From Pseudomonas trivialis (GTDB taxonomy: Bacteria; Pseudomonadota; Gammaproteobacteria; Pseudomonadales; Pseudomonadaceae): a DNA stretch of 64,000 bases. The stretch lies in the NCBI RefSeq assembly GCF_001439805.1, contig NZ_JYLK01000008.1, positions 177,635-241,634 of the forward strand. Reading direction: 5' to 3'. Numbering within the stretch: position 1 is the first letter of the stretch; the number at the start of each line of letters is the position of its first letter. A program made the position numbers and the translations under genes. Positions 56,656 through 64,000 of this stretch are shown piece after piece. Below the pieces are notes generated by a model. It ran no database searches. It was given only the letters and a program-made list of their open reading frames with translations, and was not told where the DNA came from.

Positions 56656-58593
56656 TTACAGGTCCTGCAAATGAGCCTCCGCCCATTCGCGAACCTCTGC
56701 GTACGGATAGTCCTCCAGCGCGGCAAATCCGGGAACGCTGCGCGCCTTCAACCGAGTAAACAACGGCACGCTGATGCCGCCGAGAAAACGTGTAAGCCGT
56801 TCGGCGCCCGGCAAATCGCCGGTGTGTTCATGATGCCTGTGGATAAAATCACCGCACAGGCCCATGAAGTTTTTATCCACAAGCGGCGCCAGGCTCGGCG
56901 GCGGTGGCAGGTGCGCGATATGGCCGTGGCACACCGAGCAATGTCCACAACGTTGCGGCGCCTGGTCATCGCCGAAATACTGTGCCAGACGCTGCCCCAG
57001 GCAGTGTTCGGTGGCGAACAGATCAAGCATGGCGTGAATACGCGCCACTTCTGTCACCTCGTGGTGCTTGAAGCCTGTGTATAACTCAACGCTCAATGCC
57101 TGCGGGTCGAAATCCGTATTGAGCAAGCTGTAGACCTCGGTCATCTGCTTACTCTCCAGCTCGATCAGCCCCTGTTCCTGAAAATAATCCAGCGCTTTCA
57201 CTACCCGGTTGCGCTCGGCGCCGTGCTGTTGATAAAGCGTGTCGAAATCCACCGTCGCCCAGGTTTTGGCGCGTTTGCACACCTGGATGATCGCCGCGAC
57301 AAACTGCTGCCGCTCGCCGGAAAAGCGCGCCAGCAAGGCCTGCGGCTCAATCAGGTATTTGAAACGGTACTCGGCATAAAACGCATAGCGCGGCGCGATC
57401 ACGCCCTTGAGTTCGAGTTGTACCAGCAAGGTCTTGAGCGGCAGTTCGCGGATATTGCTGTGGTCCGACAGCGAGCGCAGTAAAAATTCCCACTGACCCT
57501 CGCGGCGTGACGCCTGCAACTCGTCCAGCACACGGCGGATGCCCTCTTGCTCTGGCGTGTCGCCGTACACGAAATTTTCCAGCACATTGAGGCTGTCACG
57601 GTTGGCCAGCACCAGGCAGTCCGATGGCTGCCCATCACGTCCTGCACGGCCTATTTCCTGACTGTAGTTCTCGATGGACTTGGGCAGGTCGAAGTGCACC
57701 ACGTTGCGGATATCACTTTTGTCGATACCCATGCCGAACGCAATGGTGGCGACGATGCAATTGGAGCGCCCGCCCATGAATCGCTGCTGGATGCCCTCGC
57801 GTTTATCGTGCGGCAAACCGGCGTGATACGCCTCGGCCTGGATGCCGTTGCGGGTCAGGTGCTCGGCGATCTGCTCGGCGGTTTTTTGCAGGGTGACGTA
57901 GACGATGCTCGGCTGGTTGGGCCGCTCGCGCATCCACTGCACCAGACGATGGCGCTTGTTCGCGCCGCTTACCGGCTCCACCAGTAGATTGAGGTTGGGC
58001 CGATAGAAGCCTGTGGTGACCACATCATCCGGTGCAATGGCGAACTTGGCCTGCATGTCGGCAATCACCTTGGGCGTTGCCGTAGCCGTCAGCAGAAGGG
58101 CTTGCGGGATATTGAACTGGCGTTGGTAGTCCGGCAGCTTCAGGTAGTCCGGACGAAAGTTGTGGCCCCACTCGGAAATACAGTGGGCCTCGTCCACCAC
58201 CAGCAATGAAATCGGCACGCTTTGCAGGAAGTTCCGAAAGCGCTCGTTCTTCAAGCGCTCCACGGAAATCATCAGGATCTTCAGCTCACCGGAGCGCGCC
58301 CGCGCCATTACCTCATTGGCATCCTCGCGACTTTGCGCCGAATCGATGCTGCCGGCTGAAATCCCGTGGCGCTGCAGAAAGCCCAACTGATCCTGCATCA
58401 ACGCCAGCAGCGGTGAAACCACCAGCGTCAGGTGCGGGAGCAGAACCGCCGACAGCTGATAGCACAGGGATTTACCGGAACCGGTAGGAAAAATAGCGGC
58501 CGCCGAACGCCCGGCCAGCACCGCGCTGACCACTTCTTCCTGGCCCGAACGAAACCGTGGATAACCAAAGACCTGCTGGAGGGTGTCGTGCAT
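56656..58593 (-). CDS. RecQ-family ATP-dependent DNA helicase
   Basis: A 645-aa 3'-5' superfamily 2 helicase for DNA repair. Motif I is FPTGSGKSLCYQLSA, motif II LLVVDEAHCISEWGHNF (DEAH), motif III LLLTATATPKV, motif IV PSIVYVTLQKTAEQIAEHL, and motif VI HFDLPKSIENYSQEIGRAGR with the arginine finger. A zinc-binding region with CGHCSVC lies near residue 545. No HRDC domain is evident at the C-terminus (SVPGFAALEDYPYAEVREWA), and the region between the helicase core and the zinc site differs from classical RecQ, so this is likely a second RecQ-like enzyme rather than the main RecQ. Confidence 0.92.
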   Translation of the reverse strand: MHDTLQQVFGYPRFRSGQEEVVSAVLAGRSAAAIFPTGSGKSLCYQLSAVLLPHLTLVVSPLLALMQDQLGFLQRHGISAGSIDSAQSREDANEVMARARSGELKILMISVERLKNERFRNFLQSVPISLLVVDEAHCISEWGHNFRPDYLKLPDYQRQFNIPQALLLTATATPKVIADMQAKFAIAPDDVVTTGFYRPNLNLLVEPVSGANKRHRLVQWMRERPNQPSIVYVTLQKTAEQIAEHLTRNGIQAEAYHAGLPHDKREGIQQRFMGGRSNCIVATIAFGMGIDKSDIRNVVHFDLPKSIENYSQEIGRAGRDGQPSDCLVLANRDSLNVLENFVYGDTPEQEGIRRVLDELQASRREGQWEFLLRSLSDHSNIRELPLKTLLVQLELKGVIAPRYAFYAEYRFKYLIEPQALLARFSGERQQFVAAIIQVCKRAKTWATVDFDTLYQQHGAERNRVVKALDYFQEQGLIELESKQMTEVYSLLNTDFDPQALSVELYTGFKHHEVTEVARIHAMLDLFATEHCLGQRLAQYFGDDQAPQRCGHCSVCHGHIAHLPPPPSLAPLVDKNFMGLCGDFIHRHHEHTGDLPGAERLTRFLGGISVPLFTRLKARSVPGFAALEDYPYAEVREWAEAHLQDL

Positions 58594-58826
58594 GGGCTGT
58601 CACTCCATTGACCGCTGAGGGTGGCTTAAAAACGTAGCTCACCCAGGCCAGCGAATCGAGAAAGGTCGCATGGAAAAAAGAGACAGGATGATACATAGCG
58701 TGGTGGAAAGCAGGACTATTCTCGCTAGCTTGTAGGAACAACTACCCTATCTTGCCTATCCAGAGACTGCCTTCGCGCAGACGCATTGCGCTACAATCAG
58801 GCCTTGCTATCCAGGAGTACGCTGCG

Positions 58827-58997
58827 ATGAGCGAACTGACGTTTGAGCAAAAACAGGATCATTACCACAAGATCCGCCGTTCCAATTACCTGGCCAGCCT
58901 GCGCCTGGAGGGGTTCGATACCCAGCCGGCCGACGTCGACAAGCCGCTGCCCACTCGCGAAGCCGTCCTGGCCAAGTACCGCAATAACCCGCGCTGA
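58827..58997 (+). CDS. yhfG: YhfG-family Fic antitoxin
   Basis: A 56-aa protein directly before a Fic gene. It starts at 58827 behind CCAGGAG. The YhfG family pattern is clear: LTFEQKQDHYHKIRRSNYLA then SLRLEGFDTQ and LPTREAVLAKYR. YhfG-like proteins pair with short Fic toxins and supply the inhibitory helix in trans; SLRLEGF fits the (S/T)xxxE(G/N) inhibitory motif. The stop overlaps the start of fic by 1 nt (TGATG), so the two are translationally coupled. It looks intact. Confidence 0.85.
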   Translation: MSELTFEQKQDHYHKIRRSNYLASLRLEGFDTQPADVDKPLPTREAVLAKYRNNPR

Positions 58998-59350
58998 TGC
59001 TCGACAAATACGGGGTGGGCCAGGATCCTTACTGCTATCCCGGTAGCGGTGTCCTGCGCAACCGCCTCGATTTGCTCGATGAAGCACGCCTGCATGAAGC
59101 TGAGCGAGAACTGTCTGAAATCGCCGAAGTTTATGGCGACCTCAACGTCATCCACCCTTTTCGCGAAGGCAATGGCCGGGCACAACGGATCCTGTTTGAA
59201 CAAATCATCGTGAATGCGGGGGGTTCGGTGAACTGGTGGCTGGTAAAGGACGCTGCGTGGATACCGGCGAATATCGACGCGGTGGCGTGTGATTACAGTG
59301 GCCTGGAAGCGATTTTCCAGCGCTGCATAAGCACACCTGCCAGGCCCTGA
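58997..59350 (+). CDS. fic: Fic toxin with an internal in-frame deletion
   Basis: A 117-aa Fic protein, whereas YhfG-linked Fic proteins are usually about 200 aa. The N-terminus (MLDKYGVGQDPYCYPGSGVL) and the C-terminal part with the motif HPFREGNGRAQR (59153-59188) and WIPANIDAVACDYSGLEAIF are normal. The part between ELSEIA and EVYGDLN, normally about 75-80 residues with the PPYD/LF-x-D-Y-WAG region and flap, is missing with the frame kept; the junction is near 59126. The catalytic His, Glu/Asp slot (Glu) and both Arg remain. Without the flap and first core helices, AMP-transferase activity is doubtful. It could be a defused toxin. Confidence 0.85.
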   Translation: MLDKYGVGQDPYCYPGSGVLRNRLDLLDEARLHEAERELSEIAEVYGDLNVIHPFREGNGRAQRILFEQIIVNAGGSVNWWLVKDAAWIPANIDAVACDYSGLEAIFQRCISTPARP

Positions 59351-59641
59351 TCGGCCCCACCTTTGAGCAGTTCCGGCCGAACGATCAACGCCAAGCTGCA
59401 GATGCCGGAAATCACTGTAGGAAACAGCCAAACATTGCGCAATCCGCTTCCCAAACTGCAAAAAACACCTGCTTACCCCTCTATTGAATATCCCTCTTTC
59501 TGACCGAAACTAACGCCCTCTCCACTTTCTCGGTAAAGCCCGTGAACATCGAAAGGACTCAACACAGCGACCGGCACGGTTTCGAATTGGCCGTGATTCG
59601 CCCTTCAAGGACAATCCGGCAACTCCGGGGCAGCGACTTAA
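59351..59641. other. Gap between fic and the DUF1493-like gene
   Basis: 291 bp without a supported gene. It holds the promoter of the next gene; I see no repeat or hairpin of note. Confidence 0.5.
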
Positions 59642-60115
59642 ATGACTGAACATGTATTCTGGATCAGCCTGACTCTCTTCCTGGTTCTTTCTGCCTTGAT
59701 CACCCGAAACAAATACCGCCGACGACGTAATGCTCACCCACTCCTGCGAACCCCCACGATGAACCTGGCCCCCAACTTCCCCGAAGACCCTGACATGCAG
59801 CAGCTCCTGCAACTGCTGCACGAGGAAATAGGATTGCCGCAACACAAAACCATACGTCTGCAAACCGCGATCAACCTCGACCTGGGCTGCGACGGCAGCG
59901 AAGCCAGGCAACTGATGGAGGCTCTGGAGCAGGATTTCGCCGTCGACCTGGGCGACTACGATGCCTACCGTTACTTCCAGCCGCCGATTTTTGATGTCTT
60001 CCTCAAACACCGCGCCAAGGGCCGTGGTGAAAAGATCCCGCTGACCATCGGCATGCTCTACTTGGCCATCAAGACCCACAGCTGGGACACGCAGACACTG
60101 GAAAACCTGAGTTAA
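59642..60115 (+). CDS. DUF1493-like protein with one membrane segment
   Basis: A 157-aa protein. Residues 5-21 are hydrophobic (VFWISLTLFLVLSALITR), followed by a basic RNKYRRRRN stretch. The rest is soluble and acidic (HEEIGLPQHKTIRLQTAINL, DLGCDGSEARQLMEALEQDF, VDLGDYDAYRYFQPP). This pattern, an acyl-carrier-like helical domain with 'L..DLG..G.EA..LM', matches the DUF1493 family. Function is not known. A shorter start at 59759 (MNLAPNFPED) would drop the membrane segment; the longer start has no strong ribosome site, so the choice is open. Confidence 0.7.
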   Translation: MTEHVFWISLTLFLVLSALITRNKYRRRRNAHPLLRTPTMNLAPNFPEDPDMQQLLQLLHEEIGLPQHKTIRLQTAINLDLGCDGSEARQLMEALEQDFAVDLGDYDAYRYFQPPIFDVFLKHRAKGRGEKIPLTIGMLYLAIKTHSWDTQTLENLS

Positions 60116-60133
60116 GTGCACCACAGAGCAAAC

Positions 60134-60162
60134 TGTGGGAGGGGGCTTGCTCCCTCCCCCAC
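60134..60162. repeat. REP element (single hairpin)
   Basis: TGTGGGAGGGGGCTTGCTCC followed by CTCCCCCAC, 18 nt after the stop at 60115. Confidence 0.83.
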
Positions 60163-60192
60163 TGAATCCCTATTGACCTGGCGAGCAGGCAC

Positions 60193-60222
60193 AAAAAAGC
60201 CGCCTGATAAAGGCGGCTTTTT
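60193..60222. terminator. Bidirectional intrinsic terminator
   Basis: AAAAAAGCCGCC-TGATAAA-GGCGGCTTTTT has T-runs in both directions. It serves the DUF1493-like gene and pckA, which converge. Confidence 0.92.
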
Positions 60223-60237
60223 CATAACGCTCGAGTC

Positions 60238-61779
60238 TTACAACGTGGGACCCGCAGCCTTGATCGCCTCGCTCACTTCAAACTTCTTGAAGTTCTCGAC
60301 AAACAAACCGGCCAGCGCCTTGGCCGCTTCGTCATAAGCAGCCTTGTCAGCCCAGGTATTGCGCGGGTTCAGCAGCCCAGTCTCAACACCCGGTACCGCC
60401 AACGGCACGTCCAGGTTGATGGTGTCCAGGTGTTCGGTCTCGGCACCGATCAACGCACCGCTCTGGATGGCGGCGATCACACCGCGGGTGGTCGGGATGT
60501 TGAAGCGTTTGCCGACGCCGTAGCCGCCGCCGGTCCAGCCGGTGTTGACCAGGTAGACCTTGGAGCCGAAGCCACGGATACGCTTGATCAGCAGCTCAGC
60601 GTATTCGCCGGCCGGGCGCGGGAAGAACGGCGCGCCGAAGCAGGTGGAGAAGGTCGACTTGATGCCGCCGCCGGAGCCCATTTCGGTCGAACCCACCAGA
60701 GCGGTGTAGCCGGACAGGAAGTGATAGGCCGCTTGTTCTTCGCTGAGGATCGACACGGGCGGCAGTACGCCGGTCAGGTCGCAGGTCAGGAAGATCACCG
60801 CGTTAGGCTCGCCGCCCAGGTTTTTCTCGGAACGCTTGGCAACGTGCTCCAGCGGGTAAGCGGCGCGGCTGTTCTGGGTGAGGCTGACATCGGCGTAGTC
60901 GGCATGCTTGGCGTCGTCGATCACGACGTTTTCCAGTACGGCACCGTGCTTGATGGCTTTCCAGATCACCGGCTCGTTCTTCTCGGAGAGGTCGATGCAC
61001 TTGGCATAGCAACCGCCTTCGATGTTGAACACCACGCCTTCGCCCCAACCGTGTTCGTCGTCACCGATCAGGTAACGGCTTTCGTCGGCGGACAGGGTGG
61101 TCTTGCCGGTGCCTGACAAGCCGAAGAACAGGGTCACATCGCCCGCTTCGCCAATGTTGGCGGCGCAGTGCATCGGCAGCACGTCAGAAGCCGGCAGCAG
61201 GAAGTTCTGCACCGAGAACATGGCTTTCTTCATCTCACCGGCGTAGCGCATGCCGGCGATAAGCACTTTTTTCTGTGCGAAATTGAGGATCACGCAACCG
61301 TCGGAGTTGGTGCCGTCACGCTCTGGCACGCACTCGAAGTTGGCCACGTTGAGCACTTGCCATTCTTCACGACCGGCCGGGTTGTACTGGGCAGGGTTGA
61401 TGAACAGGCAGCGACCGAACAGGTTCTGCCAGGCCGTCTGGGTGGTCATTTTCACGGCCAGGTAGTGGTCTTCTGCGGCCCCTACGTGAACATGGGAAAC
61501 GAAGTGCTCTTGCGCGTTGTTGAATGCTTCCACGCGGCTCCACAGGGCATCGAACTTGTCGGCCGGGAACTTGCGGTTGATCGGGCCCCAGGCAATGGCG
61601 TCCTGAGTGGAAGGCTCTTCAACAATGAAACGGTCGACCGGCGAACGGCCGGTGCGGTGACCGGTACGTACGACCAGTGCGCCAGTATCGGCAAGCTCGC
61701 CTTCACCACGGCTCAGGGCTTCTTTAACCAGATCGTCAACACTCAGATCGGTGTATACGGCATTGTTGGCTTGCGTCAT
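60238..61779 (-). CDS. pckA: ATP-dependent phosphoenolpyruvate carboxykinase
   Basis: A 513-aa cytoplasmic enzyme that converts oxaloacetate plus ATP to phosphoenolpyruvate and carbon dioxide, the entry step of gluconeogenesis on acids. The ATP loop [15 protein letters not shown], the metal site in [20 protein letters not shown] and [20 protein letters not shown] are diagnostic. [20 protein letters not shown] follows. Length and start ([17 protein letters not shown]) are normal for the family. It fits with the dctBD dicarboxylate system nearby: C4 acids are taken up and then routed here. Confidence 0.97.
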   Translation of the reverse strand: MTQANNAVYTDLSVDDLVKEALSRGEGELADTGALVVRTGHRTGRSPVDRFIVEEPSTQDAIAWGPINRKFPADKFDALWSRVEAFNNAQEHFVSHVHVGAAEDHYLAVKMTTQTAWQNLFGRCLFINPAQYNPAGREEWQVLNVANFECVPERDGTNSDGCVILNFAQKKVLIAGMRYAGEMKKAMFSVQNFLLPASDVLPMHCAANIGEAGDVTLFFGLSGTGKTTLSADESRYLIGDDEHGWGEGVVFNIEGGCYAKCIDLSEKNEPVIWKAIKHGAVLENVVIDDAKHADYADVSLTQNSRAAYPLEHVAKRSEKNLGGEPNAVIFLTCDLTGVLPPVSILSEEQAAYHFLSGYTALVGSTEMGSGGGIKSTFSTCFGAPFFPRPAGEYAELLIKRIRGFGSKVYLVNTGWTGGGYGVGKRFNIPTTRGVIAAIQSGALIGAETEHLDTINLDVPLAVPGVETGLLNPRNTWADKAAYDEAAKALAGLFVENFKKFEVSEAIKAAGPTL

Positions 61780-61958
61780 GAGGTTCCCCGTCGGCCTATG
61801 GCCGAGTGCTCCGAACGTTTTGTAGTAGAAAGTTGCGCACTACTACCGCGAAAAAAGTGGGCCGGATTATGCCAGAAAAGCCCAAAAAGAGTAGGGCCCT
61901 CCCGTCAGAACAGCGCTATCTCGGCATTTCTCAGGTGATTTACCTGTGCTTAAACGTT

Positions 61959-62861
61959 TTAGTGGCGGGTGTCGGAAGGGGTGTCGATGCCTGCGCCGGC
62001 GAATAATTGAGCCACATCGGCCGCATCGAAAAGATAACGCTGGTTACAGAACTGGCAGTCGATCTCGATATGACCACCGTGCTCGACTACCAGATTCTGC
62101 GCATCTTCCAGGCCCAGGCTGACCAGCGCGTTGCCGGAACGCTCGCGCGAGCAGCTGCAGTGGAAGCGCAGGGTCTGCGGATCGAACAGGCGCACGGCCT
62201 CTTCGTGGTAAAGGCGGTGCAGGATGGTCGGGTTGTCCAGGCCCAGCAGCTCTTCCGCCGTGAGGGTGCCGGCCAGGGCGGTGAGGTTACGCCAGCTTTC
62301 GGCGCGGTCATCGTCGTCCTTGATGCGGTCCGCAGGCAGTTGTTGCAACAGCAGGCCACGGGCGCGCTTGCCGTCGGCGTTGAGCCAGAACCTGGTGCCG
62401 ACCTGCTGGGACATCACGAAATAGTTGGTGAAGCAGTCCGACAGGGTGTCGCCGTCGAGGTCGACAATGCCTTGATAACGCTGCCCCACAGTCGGGTCGA
62501 CCGTCAGCGCCAGCACGCCGTCGGGCATCAGGTCGCTCAACGTGGCCTCAGGGGCGATCAGGTCGGCGTCGTAACGGGCCAGGCCACGGATGTCGCGTTC
62601 GCTGGAACACTCGATCATCAGCAAGGGGATCGGGCCTTCGGAGCGGGCCTGCAAAATCAGCAAACCATCGAACTTCATGGTGCCCACCAGCAGCGCCGCA
62701 GCCGCCATCAACTCACCGAGCAATTGCGCGACCGGCTCCGGATAGGCGTGCTTGGCGAGGACTTCGGCGTAGCTGCGCTCCAGCGAGACCAGTTCGCCGC
62801 GGGCGTCGGTCTCGTCGAAGATGAAGCGTTGGGTGAAGTCGGTATCCGGTAGATCAGTCAT
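61959..62861 (-). CDS. hslO: Redox-regulated chaperone Hsp33
   Basis: A 300-aa chaperone that holds unfolding proteins under oxidative stress; start at [17 protein letters not shown]. The zinc cysteines are complete: Cys235-x-Cys237 (FHCSCSRER) and Cys269-xx-Cys272 (DCQFCNQRY). The core carries [20 protein letters not shown] and [20 protein letters not shown], as usual. It lies upstream of pckA on the same strand with 179 nt between, so a separate pckA promoter is likely. An alternative ATG at 62888 would add nine residues. Confidence 0.96.
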   Translation of the reverse strand: MTDLPDTDFTQRFIFDETDARGELVSLERSYAEVLAKHAYPEPVAQLLGELMAAAALLVGTMKFDGLLILQARSEGPIPLLMIECSSERDIRGLARYDADLIAPEATLSDLMPDGVLALTVDPTVGQRYQGIVDLDGDTLSDCFTNYFVMSQQVGTRFWLNADGKRARGLLLQQLPADRIKDDDDRAESWRNLTALAGTLTAEELLGLDNPTILHRLYHEEAVRLFDPQTLRFHCSCSRERSGNALVSLGLEDAQNLVVEHGGHIEIDCQFCNQRYLFDAADVAQLFAGAGIDTPSDTRH

Positions 62862-62986
62862 AGGTCTGGGTATCTGAATTGATGACAAAATGATTACAGC
62901 GTTTATAAAATTAAACGCTTTAGCACCATCTTGGTGCGGTTTTCTCCTGGAAACAGAGAACTTACTAGAGCGAAGAGGGACAGTTT

Positions 62987-63790
62987 ATGAACAATCCGGG
63001 TTTGTTCCAAGCCAAGTGGAACCTCCGGCGATGGGCTCTTTGCAATCTACTCGCTATCGGACTGCTGTGTTTTTGGCTGTGGCCCACGGGCCAGATGCTG
63101 TGTGTGATTTTCGACGAATGGCTGTTTCACCTGCTCAATGATCCGCTGGCGACCAGCGCAACCTGGCTGCATGTGTGGGCCGTGGCCAGTCTGCGCCCCT
63201 TTGACGCCGTGGTTGGGGTAATTTTGCTGGCGCTGCTGGTTCGCGGCGAGTGGGTGTTCAAGGCGGTGCAGGTACGCCAGGCTTTCTTTGGCTTTCTCGG
63301 TATTCTGCTGTTGCTGCTGTTTATCCGCATGCTGTTTTCCAAACTCGCCGTGCACATGGGCTGGCAGCACAGCAGCCCGTCAATGGTGATCGGCGGTGCC
63401 GTGCAGATGAGCGACTACTTCCCCGCGCTTGAGAAAACCTGGGAGCTGAAGGACCGTTCGAGCCAGAGTTTTCCGGGGGATCATGCGTCGGTGCTGTTGA
63501 TCTGGGGCATGTTCATGACGGTGTTTGCCCGTAACCTCGGCCAGGTGCTGGTGATCTGGGGCCTGGCGCTGCTGTTCATGATGCCGCGCCTGGTGGCGGG
63601 CGCGCATTGGGGGCAGGACGATTATATCGGCGGCGTTTTGCTGGCATTGCTGGCATTGGGGTGGGGGTATTACACGCCTTTTGCAGCGAAGGTGTCGGGG
63701 GCGTTGCTGCGCGTGACGGCGCCGATCTTCGGGTTGCTGGGCAAGCTGCCGGTGATCGGGCGATTGAGTGTCATGCGACAAGCTGCGTAA
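62987..63790 (+). CDS. PAP2-family membrane phosphatase
   Basis: A 267-aa inner-membrane phosphatase with about six helices. The PAP2 motifs are present: KDRSSQSFPGDHASVLLIWG (motif 2 with the catalytic His) and RLVAGAHWGQDDYIGGVLLA (motif 3 with the second His). Motif 1 (KxxxxxxRP) is not plain. This form resembles lipid A phosphatase or lipid phosphatase relatives of LpxE/LpxT; the substrate is unknown. It is divergent from hslO. A REP element follows 15 nt past the stop. Confidence 0.82.
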   Translation: MNNPGLFQAKWNLRRWALCNLLAIGLLCFWLWPTGQMLCVIFDEWLFHLLNDPLATSATWLHVWAVASLRPFDAVVGVILLALLVRGEWVFKAVQVRQAFFGFLGILLLLLFIRMLFSKLAVHMGWQHSSPSMVIGGAVQMSDYFPALEKTWELKDRSSQSFPGDHASVLLIWGMFMTVFARNLGQVLVIWGLALLFMMPRLVAGAHWGQDDYIGGVLLALLALGWGYYTPFAAKVSGALLRVTAPIFGLLGKLPVIGRLSVMRQAA

Positions 63791-63804
63791 CGCCGAGCAC
63801 GTAA

Positions 63805-63832
63805 CGTGGGAGGGGGCTTGCTCCTGATGAGG
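63805..63832. repeat. REP element, partner degraded
   Basis: CGTGGGAGGGGGCTTGCTCC begins a REP at 63805. A partner arm is only partly present around 63868-63884 (CGATCGGGGAGAG), so the pair looks decayed. Confidence 0.65.
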
Positions 63833-63934
63833 GAGAGTCAGTGCATGCACAGGTGACTGATACACCGATCGGGGAGAGTGTCAGATTTTTTGTGTTCGGG
63901 CCGGTTACGGCCTGCCGTCAGGCAGGCCCTATCT

Positions 63935-64000
63935 TTACCAGGTCGGCCTGATAAATCGATCTCCGTACAGAATCGCAAATTGATTCATCGCGCTCTTCCA
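63935..64000 (-). CDS. Possible C-terminal end of a gene running into the window
   Basis: On the minus strand the frame from 64000 reads WKSAMNQFAILYGDRFIRPT, one more Trp, and a stop at 63935-63937. It is open to the window edge. A small hairpin (GGCCTGCC-GTCA-GGCAGGCC at 63908-63927) follows it. With only 21 residues visible, the family cannot be named, and this could be chance. Confidence 0.3.
   Translation of the reverse strand, partial: WKSAMNQFAILYGDRFIRPTW

Overview
The window is chromosomal DNA of a Pseudomonas, most likely of the P. fluorescens group. The reasons are a complete Lap adhesin locus (lapG-lapD / lapA / lapE-lapB-lapC), GabP, an OprD-family porin, pckA-hslO, dctB-dctD and many GTGGGAGGGGGCTTGC-type REP elements in the gaps between genes. 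Coding density is high, codon use is GC-rich, and I see no insertion sequence, prophage or CRISPR array.

Layout: 1-846 is the 3' part of a Fic-family gene cut by the window edge. 871-5558 holds a membrane glycosyltransferase, an ACR3/bile-acid-type transporter, a small hypothetical protein and a GABA permease. 6108-9144 is a four-gene polar amino-acid ABC importer, overlapped at its end by a methyltransferase gene. 10552-33512 is the biofilm region. It starts with an orphan BcsQ-like ParA ATPase, divergent from lapG-lapD (periplasmic protease and c-di-GMP receptor). A 113-aa conserved protein and the 13.3-kb lapA follow on the minus strand, then lapEBC (type I secretion) on the plus strand. 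LapEBC would export LapA, LapD would hold LapG when c-di-GMP is high, and LapG would otherwise cut the N-terminus of LapA and release the cell. LapA carries 24 near-identical 102-residue repeats and four 116-residue repeats. The 306-bp repeats show a higher-order 1530-bp periodicity.

33632-33707 is tRNA-Thr(TGT), followed by a REPIN. 34325-37666 is a CHASE2 / small exported protein / M48 lipoprotein protease operon. 37747-40975 holds an OprD porin with a structured leader, a 67-aa gene and agmatine deiminase. 41293-44667 is dTDP-L-rhamnose synthesis (rfbBACD, 4-nt overlaps). 44704-48376 holds dctB-dctD and a thioesterase-like gene. 48443-51141 holds cysQ-nudE, a GMP/IMP nucleotidase and a BON-LysM protein. 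51281-55450 holds a LysR regulator, fdhD and an FdhF/YdeP-like molybdoenzyme. 55651-58593 holds a glycine-zipper protein, a thioesterase and a RecQ-type helicase. 58827-59350 is a YhfG-Fic toxin-antitoxin pair whose Fic toxin appears to have lost its central third in frame. 59642-63790 holds a DUF1493-like protein, pckA, hslO and a PAP2 phosphatase.

The most unusual items are the internally deleted Fic partnered with an intact YhfG, the orphan BcsQ-like ATPase beside the Lap system, the higher-order repeat organisation of lapA, the CHASE2-M48 operon with no cytoplasmic output domain, and the hairpin-rich leader of the OprD gene. All functional assignments come from reading the translated sequence; no database search was run.
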